A stretch of 64,000 bases of DNA, taken from Parietaria judaica. Lineage: Eukaryota; Streptophyta; Magnoliopsida; Rosales; Urticaceae. Numbering within the stretch: position 1 is the stretch's first letter; the number at the start of each line of letters is the position of its first letter. The DNA is taken from the NCBI GenBank assembly GCA_954871525.1, contig OX940864.1:11216001-11280000 (forward strand). Reading direction: 5' to 3'. Positions 34,358-44,349 of this stretch are shown here, in pieces. The translations under genes were made by a program, and so were the position numbers. Below the pieces are notes generated by a model. It saw only the letters and a list, made by a program, of their open reading frames with translations. It did no database searches and was not told where the DNA came from.

Positions 34358-34901
34358 AAAAGAGCTACGTTCAATGTATTAATTTTGACGTTGAATTATT
34401 ATTTCCAGCATATAATTCAAAAAATATAACCACAATTTTTATTTTTGCTACAAAATAGGGTTGCTACAATTTAGGATGATTAATTATTTCTTAATTATTT
34501 GATATTTAAAAAAAGAAGGATATATTGGTCCATATTTTAATTAATTGGTGGTTTCAATTACTAAAAATAGATTTTGGGCATTTTTTTGAAATATTGAGTT
34601 ACAAATGGGCATTTGCTTCATTTACCCTATATTCGTAGTTTCGTCTTATAGTAATTCCACCTCCTCCATATCAAACAAATAGTTAATTCACATTATGCTA
34701 GATATCGGGTCAATGGCAAAGTAAGTATATACTCAATATTTTAGTTTTTGCGCATAAACTCAAAAGAAATTTACGGCCATAATTTTCAATGTCCACTCTA
34801 TTTTGTTTTTATCTAGAATTTTATGAACTTGTTGTTAATTTGGTCAATACTAAAAAGGAAAATAGAATATGGTTGATAATATCTAAAATAGATACGTGGC
34901 T

Positions 34902-35573
34902 TGTTGACGTTGGATTTCGTCAAATCCATCCCTAACACAACTCGTGTTGTTTTGTCCCAAAAATGACATAAGGCGAGGGCAAGGAGGTTCGTTGACCGGT
35001 GGTCAACCAAGGAGCATCCTCGAGGAGGTTCAATCCGCGACGGGGTCTGACTAGTGTAAAAGCAAACTGCGATGAAATGCTCCATCACGCCTCGACGAGA
35101 GGCATCGACAACGGGGCGTGCGGCGCCGAGTGACAACTGACGTGATGTTCATTTAATGACGCCCATGCCGATCTCACCTACCCACCGTGGCCAACTACCC
35201 TAGAATGACGCAAAGCATGGGTTAACCATGCTTTCCTCAAATCACTCCTAGAGAAGCTAGTGATTGGACGCGACAAAGGGCGGGAAAGACGTGAGAAGGC
35301 AAATGTAAGCTCTATAAAAGGCAAGTTAAGCCTCATTTGTAAAGAAAGAAGGAGAAAAGGAAAGAGGTAGGAATGATCCCGTGAGAAAAAGGCCTTAGAG
35401 AGAGAGAAAGTTCATTGTAACTCCATCCTTCAATTGTTCAGCTATTCAACGAAAGAGACCGAGCCCTCGTCGGAAACATAATAAATCAGAGATATTCACT
35501 ATTCATCGTTATTAACCTGTTCTTTGTGATTATCTTTGTAACTGAAAGAGGGTGGTGCAAATCGCCCTCAACA
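34902..35573 (+). repeat. 5' LTR of the gag-only element
   Basis: 672 bp, beginning TGTTGACGTTGG and ending CGCCCTCAACA. It has a TATAAAAG box at 35,312-35,319. Confidence 0.93.
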
Positions 35574-35639
35574 GTTTGGCACCCACCGAGGGGGCTTGTT
35601 TTTCTTTCTATCTCACAGCCAGGAATTTGAAGGAACGAG

Positions 35640-36272
35640 ATGTCATCAAACAACACCATCATCAGCAACGAAGGGAACGAAGTCACAGCCATGGAGAGAC
35701 TTCAGCGGCAGTTGGCCGAAGCCACGGCAAAAGCGACAGAAGCGACAAGGATGGCCGAGGAGGCGGCCAGGAAAGCGGAAGAACAGGAGGAGAGGAACAA
35801 GCAACTCGCCGCCCTCCTGGATCACGCGATTGCGGGTCAAAGAAGGGAAGGTCTGGAGAGCACAATCGCAAGATCTTCGGCTCGAGTAGAAGGAAGAACC
35901 CCAGCCGAAATAGACCAAGGGAATCTGACGCCGCAAGCGCCACCAATCAACCGAGACCTCTTCAACGCCGCCGGTGCAACACCGCTGACCACGACGAATT
36001 CGCAAGGGGGCTTGGCAACCACCATAGCGGAGACAGTCCAGGAGGAGGTCCGTAGAGCGATGAGGGAAATGTCTTCGAGCATGGAGGCAAACATGGGACA
36101 TGTGGCCTCGCAGGTACACAAGGCGACGAGCGCGGCACCAGAGATTGACAGATTGGTCAAGGAGGCCAGAATCACTCCTTTCTCGGCGAAGATTCGCAGC
36201 GTGGAGCTAGGAGAACTGCCGAAGGTCAGGCTCTCGCAATACAAGGGAACGTCAGATCCGACACCCACTTGA
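35640..36272 (+). pseudogene. Gag N-terminal part (210 codons)
   Basis: It opens 67 bp after the LTR with MSSNNTIISNEGNEV. Residues 17-65 form a heptad-rich, Ala/Glu/Lys-rich coiled coil (RLQRQLAEATAKATEATRMA). The frame ends at TPT*, where a one-base shift separates it from the next frame, which continues the gag sequence directly. Gag forms the cytoplasmic particle in which reverse transcription occurs. The frameshift means this copy would not make full gag. Confidence 0.8.
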
Positions 36273-37099
36273 AGTCTTTCCGGATCGCAACGGAGCATAT
36301 AGGTGGTGGGGAAGCAAAGCTGGAAGCTATCCTGTGTCATCTCTTCGTCGAAAGCTTGCAAGGTCCAGCAAGCGATTGGTTCGCGAAGCTACCACCGCAA
36401 TCCATCAGCGACTCCGATGAGCTCGTCGCATGTTTCTTGCGGCACTACTCAATGTACGTACAGAATGAGGCGACCGTCACAACCTTGTGGAATCTCTCAC
36501 AGGGACGAGAAGAAACCCTCCGGCAATACGTCGGAAGATTCAAAGACATCATGGTCAGAGTCCCGGAGCTCGACGACATCGTCGCAATCCAGGTGCTGAA
36601 GCACGAACTGTGGTACTTGGCCCCTTTCCGCGAGGAGTTGATAAAAATGTGTCCATCGACGATCGAGGACGCACTCCACAGAGCGACGCTCTTCATGGAG
36701 ATAGAGGAAGAGACGCTAGCCCAGAAGAAGATTCACGAAGGTGGAAACAGGGGAAAGCAGCACGAGAAAAGGGAAAACAGAGACGGAAGAGACATTTCGT
36801 CGTCTAGAACGAGAGGAGGAGAGGAAGACCGAGGAAATTCCAATGAGCGACGAGCTCGGGAAATCCCAAAGCGAGGAGTCTACCAGCTAGACGAGAAAAG
36901 AGGCCGCGACGATGGTCAGGGAAATCAATCGCGAGGAAACTTTTCTGACGGTCGACAAGACCAGAGGCGAGAAGATGGTCGACGAGACTGGAAGCTCAAA
37001 GTCGGTCGACGGGACCGGAGGAAAGAAGACGGTGAACGATACCAGAGGAAAGAAGGCGGTGAACAAAACCGGAAGCAAGAAGACGGTCGGCGAGGCTAG
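36269..37099 (+). pseudogene. Gag central domain (276 codons), gypsy-type
   Basis: The frame overlaps the end of the upstream gag frame by 4 bp. It has the retrotransposon gag core: LQGPASDWFAKLPPQSI, then LVACFLRHYSM, LWNLSQGREETLRQYVGRFK and LAPFREELIKMCPST. The C-terminal 120 residues are extremely charged (Arg, Glu, Asp, Lys) with repeats of RREDGRRD type and no zinc knuckle. It merges at the DNA level into the first minisatellite. No protease follows. Confidence 0.85.
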
Positions 37100-37154
37100 A
37101 TCAGAAGCAAGAAGACGAGGCCAACGTGCCCATGAAGCAAAAAAAATATACATA

Positions 37155-38625
37155 TGTATATACGGCTAGGGTGCCGAGCAAACCCAAAACGGCGAGAATG
37201 CCAAGGAAAAATATACGGCTAGGGTGCCGAGCAAGCCCAAACCGGCGAGAGTGCCGAGAAAATAAAAAAATACGGCTAGGGTGCCGAGCAAGCCCAAACC
37301 GGCGAAAGTGCCGAGAAAATAAAAAATACGGCTAGGGTGCCGAGCAAACCCAAAACGGCGAGAGTGCCAAGCAAAAATATGCGGCTAGGGTGCCGAGCAA
37401 GCCCAAATCGGCGAGAGTGCCGAGAAAATAAAAAAAAAAAGGCTAGGGTGCCGAGCAAGCCCAAACCGGCGAGAATGCCGAGAAAATAAAAAATACGGCT
37501 AGGGTGCCGAGCAAGCCCAAACCGGCGAAAGTGCCGAGAAAATAAAAATATACGGCTAGGGTGCCGAGCAAGCCCAAACCGACGAGAGTGCCGAGAAAAT
37601 AAAAAATACGGCTAGGGTGCCGAGCAAGCCCAAACCGGCGAGAGTGCCGAGAAAATTAAAAAATACGGCTAGGGTGCCGAGCAAGCCCAAACCGGCGAGA
37701 GTGACGAGAAAATTAAAAAAATACGGCTAGGGTGCCGAGCAAGCCCAAACCGGCGAGAGTGCCGAGAAAATAAAAAATCCGGCTAGGGTGCCGAGCAAAC
37801 CCACACCGGCGAGAGTGCCGAGAAAATAAAAAATAGGCGAGAATGCCTAAGAGAAACTGCTCGGTGAGAGTGCCGAGCAAAAAGAGAAATACGGCTAGGG
37901 TGCCGAGCAAGCCCAAACCGGCGAGAGTGCCGAGAAAATAAAAAATCCGGCTACGGTGCCGAGCAAACCCACACCGGCGAGAGTGCCGAGAAAATAAAAA
38001 ATAGGCGAGAATGCCTAAGAGAAACTGCTCGGTGAGAGTGCCGAGCAAAAAGAAAAATACGGCTAGTGTGCCGAGCAAGCCCAAACCGGCGAGAGGGCCG
38101 AGAAAATAAAAAATACGGCTAGGGTGCCGAGCAAGCCCAAACCGGCGGGAGTGCCGAGCAAAAAAAAAATACGGCTAGGGTGCCGAGCAAACCCGAAACG
38201 GCGAGAGTGCCGAGAAAATAAAAGAGGCGAGAGTGCCCAAAATGAAAGGCGAGAGAGCCTACGGCGAGAGTGCCGAGCAAAAATAAAAGAGGCGAGAGTG
38301 CCCACGGCGAGAGTGCCGAGAAAAGAGATACGGCGAGAGTGCCGAGCAAAAAAATATACAACGAGAATGCCGAGAAAAAAATAAAAACGGCGAGAGTGCC
38401 CAAACAAAAGGCGAGAGTGCCTACGGCAAGAGTGCCGAGATAAAAGAGGCGAGAGTGCCCACGGCGATAGTGCCGAGAAAAGAGATACAGCGAGAGTGCC
38501 GAGTAAAGAGGTACGGCAAAAATACCGAGTAAAAAGGTACGGCGAGAATGCCGAGCAAAGAGGTACGGCGAGAATGCCGAGCAAAGGGGTATGGCGAAAA
38601 TGCCGAGCAAAAACATGCGGCGAGA
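37155..38625 (+). repeat. Retroelement-borne minisatellite, about 55-bp unit
   Basis: About 17 imperfect units of TACGGCTAGGGTGCCGAGC followed by AAGCCCAAACCGGCGAGAG and TGCCGAGAAAATAAAAAA (37,160-38,215). These grade into shorter units based on GGCGAGAGTGCC (38,215-38,625). A higher-order duplicate of about 170 bp, containing AGGCGAGAATGCCTAAGAG, occurs at 37,832 and 38,003. Long minus-strand open frames here are by-products of the repeat. Confidence 0.93.
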
Positions 38626-39039
38626 AGCCAAGCTACAAGGCAACAACGAAAGAAGCGCAATGTCCGATGCGACGAACACCAATAACGAGAGATAATTCTT
38701 CGAGTAAGCAATTCGCGAGTCTCTCGAGGAAAAATCAACGATGCCTGGGCCGCATCAGCGCCCGTCGGCGAATGACGTCGCCAACGAAGTCCTCTATGAC
38801 GACCTAGTACTCTGGATCATGACCAGGGAACCACGCCAACTTTCAAAGAAGAACCTGAGAACAACACACAGCGAGAAGAATAAAGGAAGCACGACAAGGA
38901 GAAGAAATAGCTCGGCGACATAACCACACAAGGAGCCGACGAAGCGATCGTCAACTTCGAGGATCAGTAAAGAAAAGCAATGTGAAGAAAGAGTTAGTCA
39001 TGAGCAAGGCAAAGGTTACTGCATCCGTGACATAGGCAT

Positions 39040-39450
39040 CGTCATCGCGAGGAGACCATCGCTGGAAGAAGTTCATCGCTGCGAGGAGTTCGTCGCTATA
39101 AGCGACCTCGTCGTCGCGAGGAGCTTGTCGAAGAAGATCATCGCTGGAAGTAGTTCATCGCTATAAGTGAGCTCGTCGTCGCGACGAGCTTGTCGAGGAA
39201 GACCATCGCTGGAAGAAGTTTATCGCTGCGAGGAGTTAGTCGCTATAAGCGAGCTCGTCGTCGCGAGGAGCTTGTCGAAGAAGATCATCGCTGGAAGAAG
39301 TTCATCGCTGCGTGGAGTTCGTCGCTATAAGCGAGCTCGTCTTCGCGAGGAGCTTGTAGCCGAAGGGAAGATCACCGCTGGAAGAAGTTCATCGATGCGA
39401 TGGGTTCGTCACTATAAGCGAGCTCATCGACGCAAAGAGCTTATGGCCAA
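39040..39450 (+). repeat. Second minisatellite of the gag-only element
   Basis: Four to five imperfect units of roughly 80-105 bp containing CATCGCTGGAAGAAGTTCAT, CGCTATAAGCGAGCTCGTCG and CGCGAGGAGCTTGTCG. Not related by eye to the first minisatellite. Confidence 0.85.
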
Positions 39451-39701
39451 GAGAAGCTCGCCGCCATAACAAAAGATGCTTCACCCAACGAAACCAGTTA
39501 CAACTCAGCAAGATTCTGCATCAGCTTCCCGAACGGAATTCACCGATCAACAGACTATGATGAGGTTCTCCGACAAAGTTTCTTGGGGTAACCGCGTCAA
39601 CTAAAGTGGTCGACGGAGTTCGCAAATATCCTTGACAGTTCACCGTTACACTCGTCTGTCATTTTACCAAGTGTTTACACTTGATAAAATGGGGGACTAA
39701 C

Positions 39702-40373
39702 TGTTGATGTCGGATTTCGTCAAATCCATCCCTAACACAACTCGTGTCGTTTTGTCCCAAAAACGATATAAGACGAGGGCAAGGAGGTTCGTTGTCCGGT
39801 GGTCAACCAAGGAGCATCCTCGAGGAGGTTCAATCCGCGACGGGGTCTGACTAGTGTAAAAGCGAACTGCGATGAAATGCTCCATCACGCCTCGACGAGA
39901 GGCATCGACAACGGGGCGTGCGGCGCCGAGTGACAACTGACGTGATGTGCATTTAATGACGCCCATGCCGATCTCACCTACCCACAGTGGCCAACTACCC
40001 TAGAATGACGCAAAGCATGGGTTAACCATGCTTTCCTCAAATCACTTCTAGAGAAGCTAGTGATTGGATGCGACAAAGGGCGGGAAAGACGTGAGAAGGC
40101 AAATGTAAGCTCTATAAAAGGCAAGTTAAGCCTCATTTGTAAAGAAAGAAGGAGAAAAGGAAAGAGGTAGGAATGATCCCGTGAGAAAAAGGCCTTAGAG
40201 AGAGAGAAAGTTCATTGTAACTCCATCCTTTAATTGTCCAGCTATTCAACGGAAGAGACCGAGCCCTTGTCGGAAACATAATAAATCAGAGATATTCACT
40301 GTTCATCTTTATTAACCTGTTCTTTATGATTATCTTTGTGACTGAAAGAGGGTGGTGCAAATCGCCCTCAACA
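39702..40373 (+). repeat. 3' LTR of the gag-only element
   Basis: 672 bp, near-identical to the 5' LTR with few substitutions, so the insertion is young. Confidence 0.93.
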
Positions 40374-40927
40374 TTGCTAAAATTTAATTGCATATCCAAA
40401 ATTCTGAAATTCGAATAAATTGATTAAATAATTGATGTAATTTCAAAGAAAAACAACATTGTAGATATTGTGAATTTTTACTGTAAAAAAAGTAAGATTT
40501 ATACCACTACAATAATTAAAATATTTATGAATATTTATGTCGCTATTAGCTACTAGAATAATAGTTTAATTAAAATGTTATTTAATTTTAGAGGATTTAA
40601 AATATTATCTACAAGACTACAACATATAGCATCTAGTATATGATAATACGAATATCCGATATAGTCGACCGGCATATTCTAGAAATCATATAAAACACGT
40701 CAATATTTCATTTTGGATTTAAATTCAAATGATTAGTACTTGGTAGATTATATTAATACTTTTTAAAAGTTGAAAAGTATTTTTCTAAGGATAAAAAAGC
40801 TATTCCTTTTCAGTTATCTATACTCATTTTCGTTTTTTTCTTTCTTTCTGTTAAACCACCACCATAATAAAGATAAAAGTAAGCCGGTAAGAAAAATGAG
40901 AGAAAGGAAGAAATATACACAAAACAA
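40374..40927. other. AT-rich noncoding DNA, copy A
   Basis: No gene seen. It aligns with 46,312-46,862 in copy B. Confidence 0.5.
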
Positions 40928-41609
40928 GGGAAAATAGCGACGAAAGTCCTTAACTCTGTATATTTGTTGCAGTTAAGTCCTTATACTCAAATTTTGGTGG
41001 CAAAAGTCCCTACCGTTAAAATCTTGTTGCACATCAGTCCTCCTGCCATTATCATGTTGTTAAGTGCAGGCTGGCTATATATGTGTCATCTATGTCACCA
41101 AAAGAAATTAAGGCAAAAGTACCAAAAGTAAAAAATACTAAAAAATTCTAAACTGTTAAATTCACGTAGCGCGGTGAAATTAAGCCACATTTTTTTATGG
41201 ATCCGCCATTGTAAGCTATATATCCAAATGCAGCGTTAATTACAGAATTTCAAGAAAGAAAGTGAAAATATATGGAAACGGCAAAATTAAGTCGCAAAGA
41301 AATAAGAAAATGACAAGAATTTTCAAAATGGTGGATCCATTAAAAATGTGGCTTAATTTCACTATGATATGTGGATTTAACGGTATATAATTTTTTTGAA
41401 TTTTTTACTTTTAGTACTTTTGCCTTAATTTTTTGGTGACATGGATGACAAGTATGCAGCCAATGTGGCACTTAACGATATGAGAACGGCATAAGAACTA
41501 ATGTGGAACAAGATTCTAACGGCAGGGACTTTTACCACCAAAATTTAAGTATAGGGACTTAACTGCAACAAATATACAGAGTCAGGGACTTTCACCGCTA
41601 TTTTCCCCC
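40928..41609. mobile_element. Long-TIR Mutator-like MITE, copy A (682 bp)
   Basis: Starts GGGAAAATAGCGACGAAAGTCC and ends with the inverse GGACTTTCACCGCTATTTTCCC. It is flanked by a 9-bp duplication ACAAAACAA (40,919-40,927 and 41,610-41,618), as expected for Mutator-type transposition. The inverted arms extend about 280 bp each: for example GCCACATTTTTTTATGGATCC pairs with GGATCCATTAAAAATGTGGC. About 120 bp of unpaired centre remains. No coding capacity. Confidence 0.9.
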
Positions 41610-41940
41610 ACAAAACAATAAATAATCTCAATGAACGAAAAGTTATAAGAAAATAAAAATATTTTAATTATTATTAACTAATTTATACATAATGTAACTG
41701 GTGAATTAGTTTTTTTTTTAAGCTAATTAACACTTATTTTATGGAACAATAGAAAATCAATATTTAAAATATAGTTCACCAAACTTTCTTGATATGAAAC
41801 ACTAAAATTACATTTATTCGAAAGCCTCGAAGCAAAGGATGATCAAGGCAATGGCAAGCTCTAATGACCGAGTCATGATCATTTGAGATTATTACATATA
41901 TAGCTTAGATAGAATATATAGATACATCAACTCGGTATGA

Positions 41941-42502
41941 TCAGTTGATGCCGAGGGTTTCGCAAGCATCGACCTCGTAAGTGCACCAACACTGCGGTGG
42001 AATACTCATGGTGCACGCGCAAGGGCAGCCGCACCTCCACGGGCATCCACCAACCAGCCAGTCTGTCTGGCTGCATTTCGTCTGGCCAGACTCCTCCGTG
42101 CACTCACAGGTTCAAGTGATCTGTGCCTCGCCTACACGTTCGTCGCCCGAAAGGAAATTAGCGATACAAGAAAAAAAGTATTGATTCGGAGTATGGCCAT
42201 ATATAATTAGTAGGAGAAAATGAGGCAATGATTATTTGTATACTATAGTAAGGATTCTTCGCTAAAAGGAGACAACGGAAGAACATGATTTATAAAGTCA
42301 TGAATTACTATTTTGTTATTAAATTACTTTTGCCACTAAATTTCATAATACTTAAGATGCTACTAATTAATTAACATATTTAGAAGTGTAGGTAGGATTC
42401 ATATGGACAAACTCCTATTGGAGTCTCGTTCTTATTTTCTTTGTATTTTCCGAATAACAGTCCCGTCGGGATCCGGATTCGCTTATGGTCTCCATCTTCT
42501 AC

Positions 42503-42548
<46 letters not shown>

Positions 42549-42657
42549 GCACATATAAGAGACTGTAAGAGAAAGAAAAGAATAAGGATTAATTAGTACC
42601 TATAGCAGCTGAAACCAAGAGCACTAAGAGCACGATTGAGAGCTTGTTGAAGGCCAT
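41941..42657 (-). pseudogene. Bowman-Birk trypsin inhibitor gene, copy A (pseudogene)
   Basis: Exon 1 (42,600-42,657) is intact and encodes the signal peptide MAFNKLSIVLLVLLVSAAI. Exon 2 (41,941-42,131) is the same length as in copy B, with the same acceptor, but codon 26 is TGA where copy B has TCA, so translation would stop six codons into the mature region. The inhibitory loop reads CTMSIPPQC: the P1 Arg is changed to Met, which removes trypsin specificity. Arg44 of copy B is Trp here. The intron (42,132-42,599) is short and has a (TA)n tract. A CAAGG-ended transposon separates the TATA region from the upstream sequence. Multiple hits indicate loss of function. Confidence 0.88.
42509..42545. 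repeat. (TA)n microsatellite in BBI copy A intron
   Basis: About 18 TA units just inside the intron donor side. The copy B equivalent is at 48,964-49,007. Confidence 0.95.
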
Positions 42658-42768
42658 TTTGATTGGGAAATAATTGAATGAGATTTAGATGTTGTGATAT
42701 GATATACCAAGCTTCTTCTACTTGGTATATATAGGCTAATCTAATCATGTGAGGAGTTAGGTCTAAGT

Positions 42769-43801
42769 AGGTGCCAAATATCGCGAAAATCGCTCGAAAT
42801 TCGTTTTCAGTGGAACACCGAAACGACAACCCTTTCGTTTCGCTGTCGTTTTACCAAATTTCGCGAAAAATGAAACGGCATTCGGAAAGAAAATCTCTTG
42901 TCGTTTTTTGCCTTCAAAACGACGAAATGGTGCTCGAATTTCGCATTTTTGGTAGATTTCGGCAAAAATACCAATTAAACTTTCGGCAAAAATAATTATA
43001 CTCACACAAGACCCCACCCCGCCACGTCCGGTCGGACGGCGGCGCGCGCGTGTGGTGGTGTAACATTTGTGTGAGTCCTCCCCCATCCACAAAATCCTAT
43101 GACCCTAAGGGCCCAAGCCCTTGTCCCTAATATTTGGTATATAAACATCACCAAACTTTTGTCATCTATCAATGTGGGACTTTTTGTTTTCAACTAATAT
43201 CACACATTCACACTTAACATACACATACACTTCACCTAATAATTTAACTTAATATTACAAACTTCAAATAATATTATACACTTAACATACATATTAACTT
43301 CACCTAACATACATATACACTTAATATACATATTCATTTAATATTATACACTTCAACTAATATTAAATTTGTTAACATACCTATACAATTAACATGCATA
43401 TTCACTTAATATTACACACTTAATTAACATACATATTCACTTCACATAATAATTTGACTTAATATTATAAACTTAAACTAATAAAGTGACTTAATATTAT
43501 ACATTTCACCTACATATTTAAGTTACAAATGTGTTTTGTTGTATACAATTATGTCTTGTATTTATTAAATATGTAGTTTTGAACCTATATAAATATCGTG
43601 CTTAAATACTCAAATATTTTTTACAAAATATCCATGCGAAAAGTGCGGTAAATGCGGTATGTCCATGCGAAAAGTGCGGTAAATGCGGTATGCGGCATGC
43701 CCTTTTTTTCCCTTTTGCACATCGACATACCCATCGGCAAGCGATATATCCGTAAAACGGAAAATGCGAAACGAAAACGGCAAGCGGTATTTTAAACCTT
43801 G
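42769..43801. mobile_element. CAAGG-ended TIR element E4 in the BBI copy A promoter
   Basis: Absent from copy B, where GGTCTAACAGATAAG is uninterrupted at 49,220. The right end is TTTTAAACCTTG followed by GTCTAACA. The left end is degenerate (AGGTGCCAAATATCGCG) after GTCTAAGT, consistent with an 8-bp duplication that has two changes. The interior resembles E1, including the GC-rich patch (43,010-43,070) and the CTTAATATTATACACTTCA repeats. It sits between the TATA box and the ACGTGT palindrome of the BBI copy A promoter. Confidence 0.8.
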
Positions 43802-43837
43802 GTCTAACAGATATGATCAACATTAAAATATTAATAT

Positions 43838-43856
43838 ACGTGTCTGTTTACACGTG
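43838..43856. promoter_or_regulatory. ACGTGT...ACACGT palindrome (ABRE/G-box-like)
   Basis: ACGTGTCTGTTTACACGT, an inverted repeat of ACGT-core words of the type bound by bZIP factors. The same palindrome occurs at 10,863-10,881, 20,748-20,766 and 49,257-49,275, always upstream of a BBI exon 1 location. Confidence 0.5.
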
Positions 43857-43988
43857 TAAATGTGATTTCTATTGTAAATGTGATTTCAAATGTTTCGTCG
43901 TTGAAATAATAAATTCATCAACTTGACGCAAATAAAAGCTTGGGACCATGCGAAGCCTTTGTTTATAATTTCCTTAAGTTGTATCTAT

Positions 43989-44300
43989 CTACACAAATAT
44001 TTTATTATGGTTTAAACTTGAAACTCTCATGGTTATTATCTTGTTTATCAACATAAGTGTTGCAGTGTATTGCTCCTCCGTAATTGACATTTTCCTATGT
44101 TGCTCCTTCGTAATTAACATATTCCTCTCTATTCGAAAGCAGTAATTGCCAAAAACAAAAATAGCCAAATCGGTTACGAGATCATGCATAACAAAATGAG
44201 TGCTACCCTCCCTGGATTGTTTGATAAGTGACATTGATACCAACTCATTAAAATTATTGATCACCTACTTCTTTTGTTCTTCTATTTCTTTGTAGTTGCT
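43989..44300 (-). pseudogene. NB-LRR fragment 1, copy B (cut by duplication breakpoint)
   Basis: Same MHD-containing frame as at 31,642-31,902 (MHDLVTDLAIFVFGNYCFRIE). Its C-terminal side is replaced after 44,013 by BBI upstream DNA, so the last codons (NHNKIFV) are chance sequence across the junction. Confidence 0.72.
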
Positions 44301-44349
44301 TCAAAATAGTTTGAGTCATCCAGAGAGAAATCATTTCTTCCTTTTTCAA

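Larger units (their letters stand above)
33402..34630. mobile_element. MITE nest / Pack-type insertion in copy A
   Basis: Present in copy A but replaced in copy B by a 115-bp hairpin. The left end has AAAATGCCCAAAAAACACC and GAAATGCCCATTG. The right end read inward has CAAATGCCCATTTG and AAAATGCCC, so several inverted copies of a GCAAATGCCCATTT-type terminus are present. Inside lie a (CT)n tract, a GC-rich gene-like block (33,760-33,960) and an AT-rich minisatellite. The GC-rich block may be a captured gene fragment; no protein is recognised. Confidence 0.55.
34902..40373 (+). mobile_element. Gag-only gypsy-type LTR element (TR-GAG-like, 5,472 bp)
   Basis: Two 672-bp LTRs (34,902-35,573 and 39,702-40,373), TG...CA, nearly identical. 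Target duplication is TGGCT on the left and TTGCT on the right. Copy B retains the empty site with a single TGGCT at about 46,312-46,316, which proves the ends. Just inside the 5' LTR is a primer-binding-like TTTGGCACCCACCGAGG, and before the 3' LTR is the polypurine word AAAATGGGGGACTAA. Only gag is encoded. Protease, RT, RNase H and integrase are absent and replaced by two blocks of tandem repeats. It must have moved using enzymes from another element. Confidence 0.93.
31652..44012. repeat. Segmental tandem duplication, copy A
   Basis: It begins at TAAACTTGAAACTCTCATGG and ends in TTTATTATGGTTT, where the next copy starts at once (44,013). It aligns with copy B (44,013-49,436) over NB-LRR fragments, AT-rich DNA, a long-TIR element and a BBI gene. 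Copy A is longer (12.4 kb against 5.4 kb) because of a gypsy-type element, a CAAGG-ended element and a larger MITE nest. Confidence 0.92.

Noticed and set aside
35646..36361. Antisense ORFs of 157-174 codons over gag
   Set aside because: The plus strand carries recognisable gag, coiled coil and correct LTR orientation. The antisense frames show no motifs.
37155..38215. Regular repeat that superficially resembles a CRISPR array
   Set aside because: Units abut with no unique spacers, it lies inside an LTR retrotransposon, and the host is a plant.
37276..38738. Series of long minus-strand ORFs rich in SRHSRR and LLGTLAV
   Set aside because: They arise because the minisatellite unit lacks stops in several frames. 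No start context, homology or non-repeat content.
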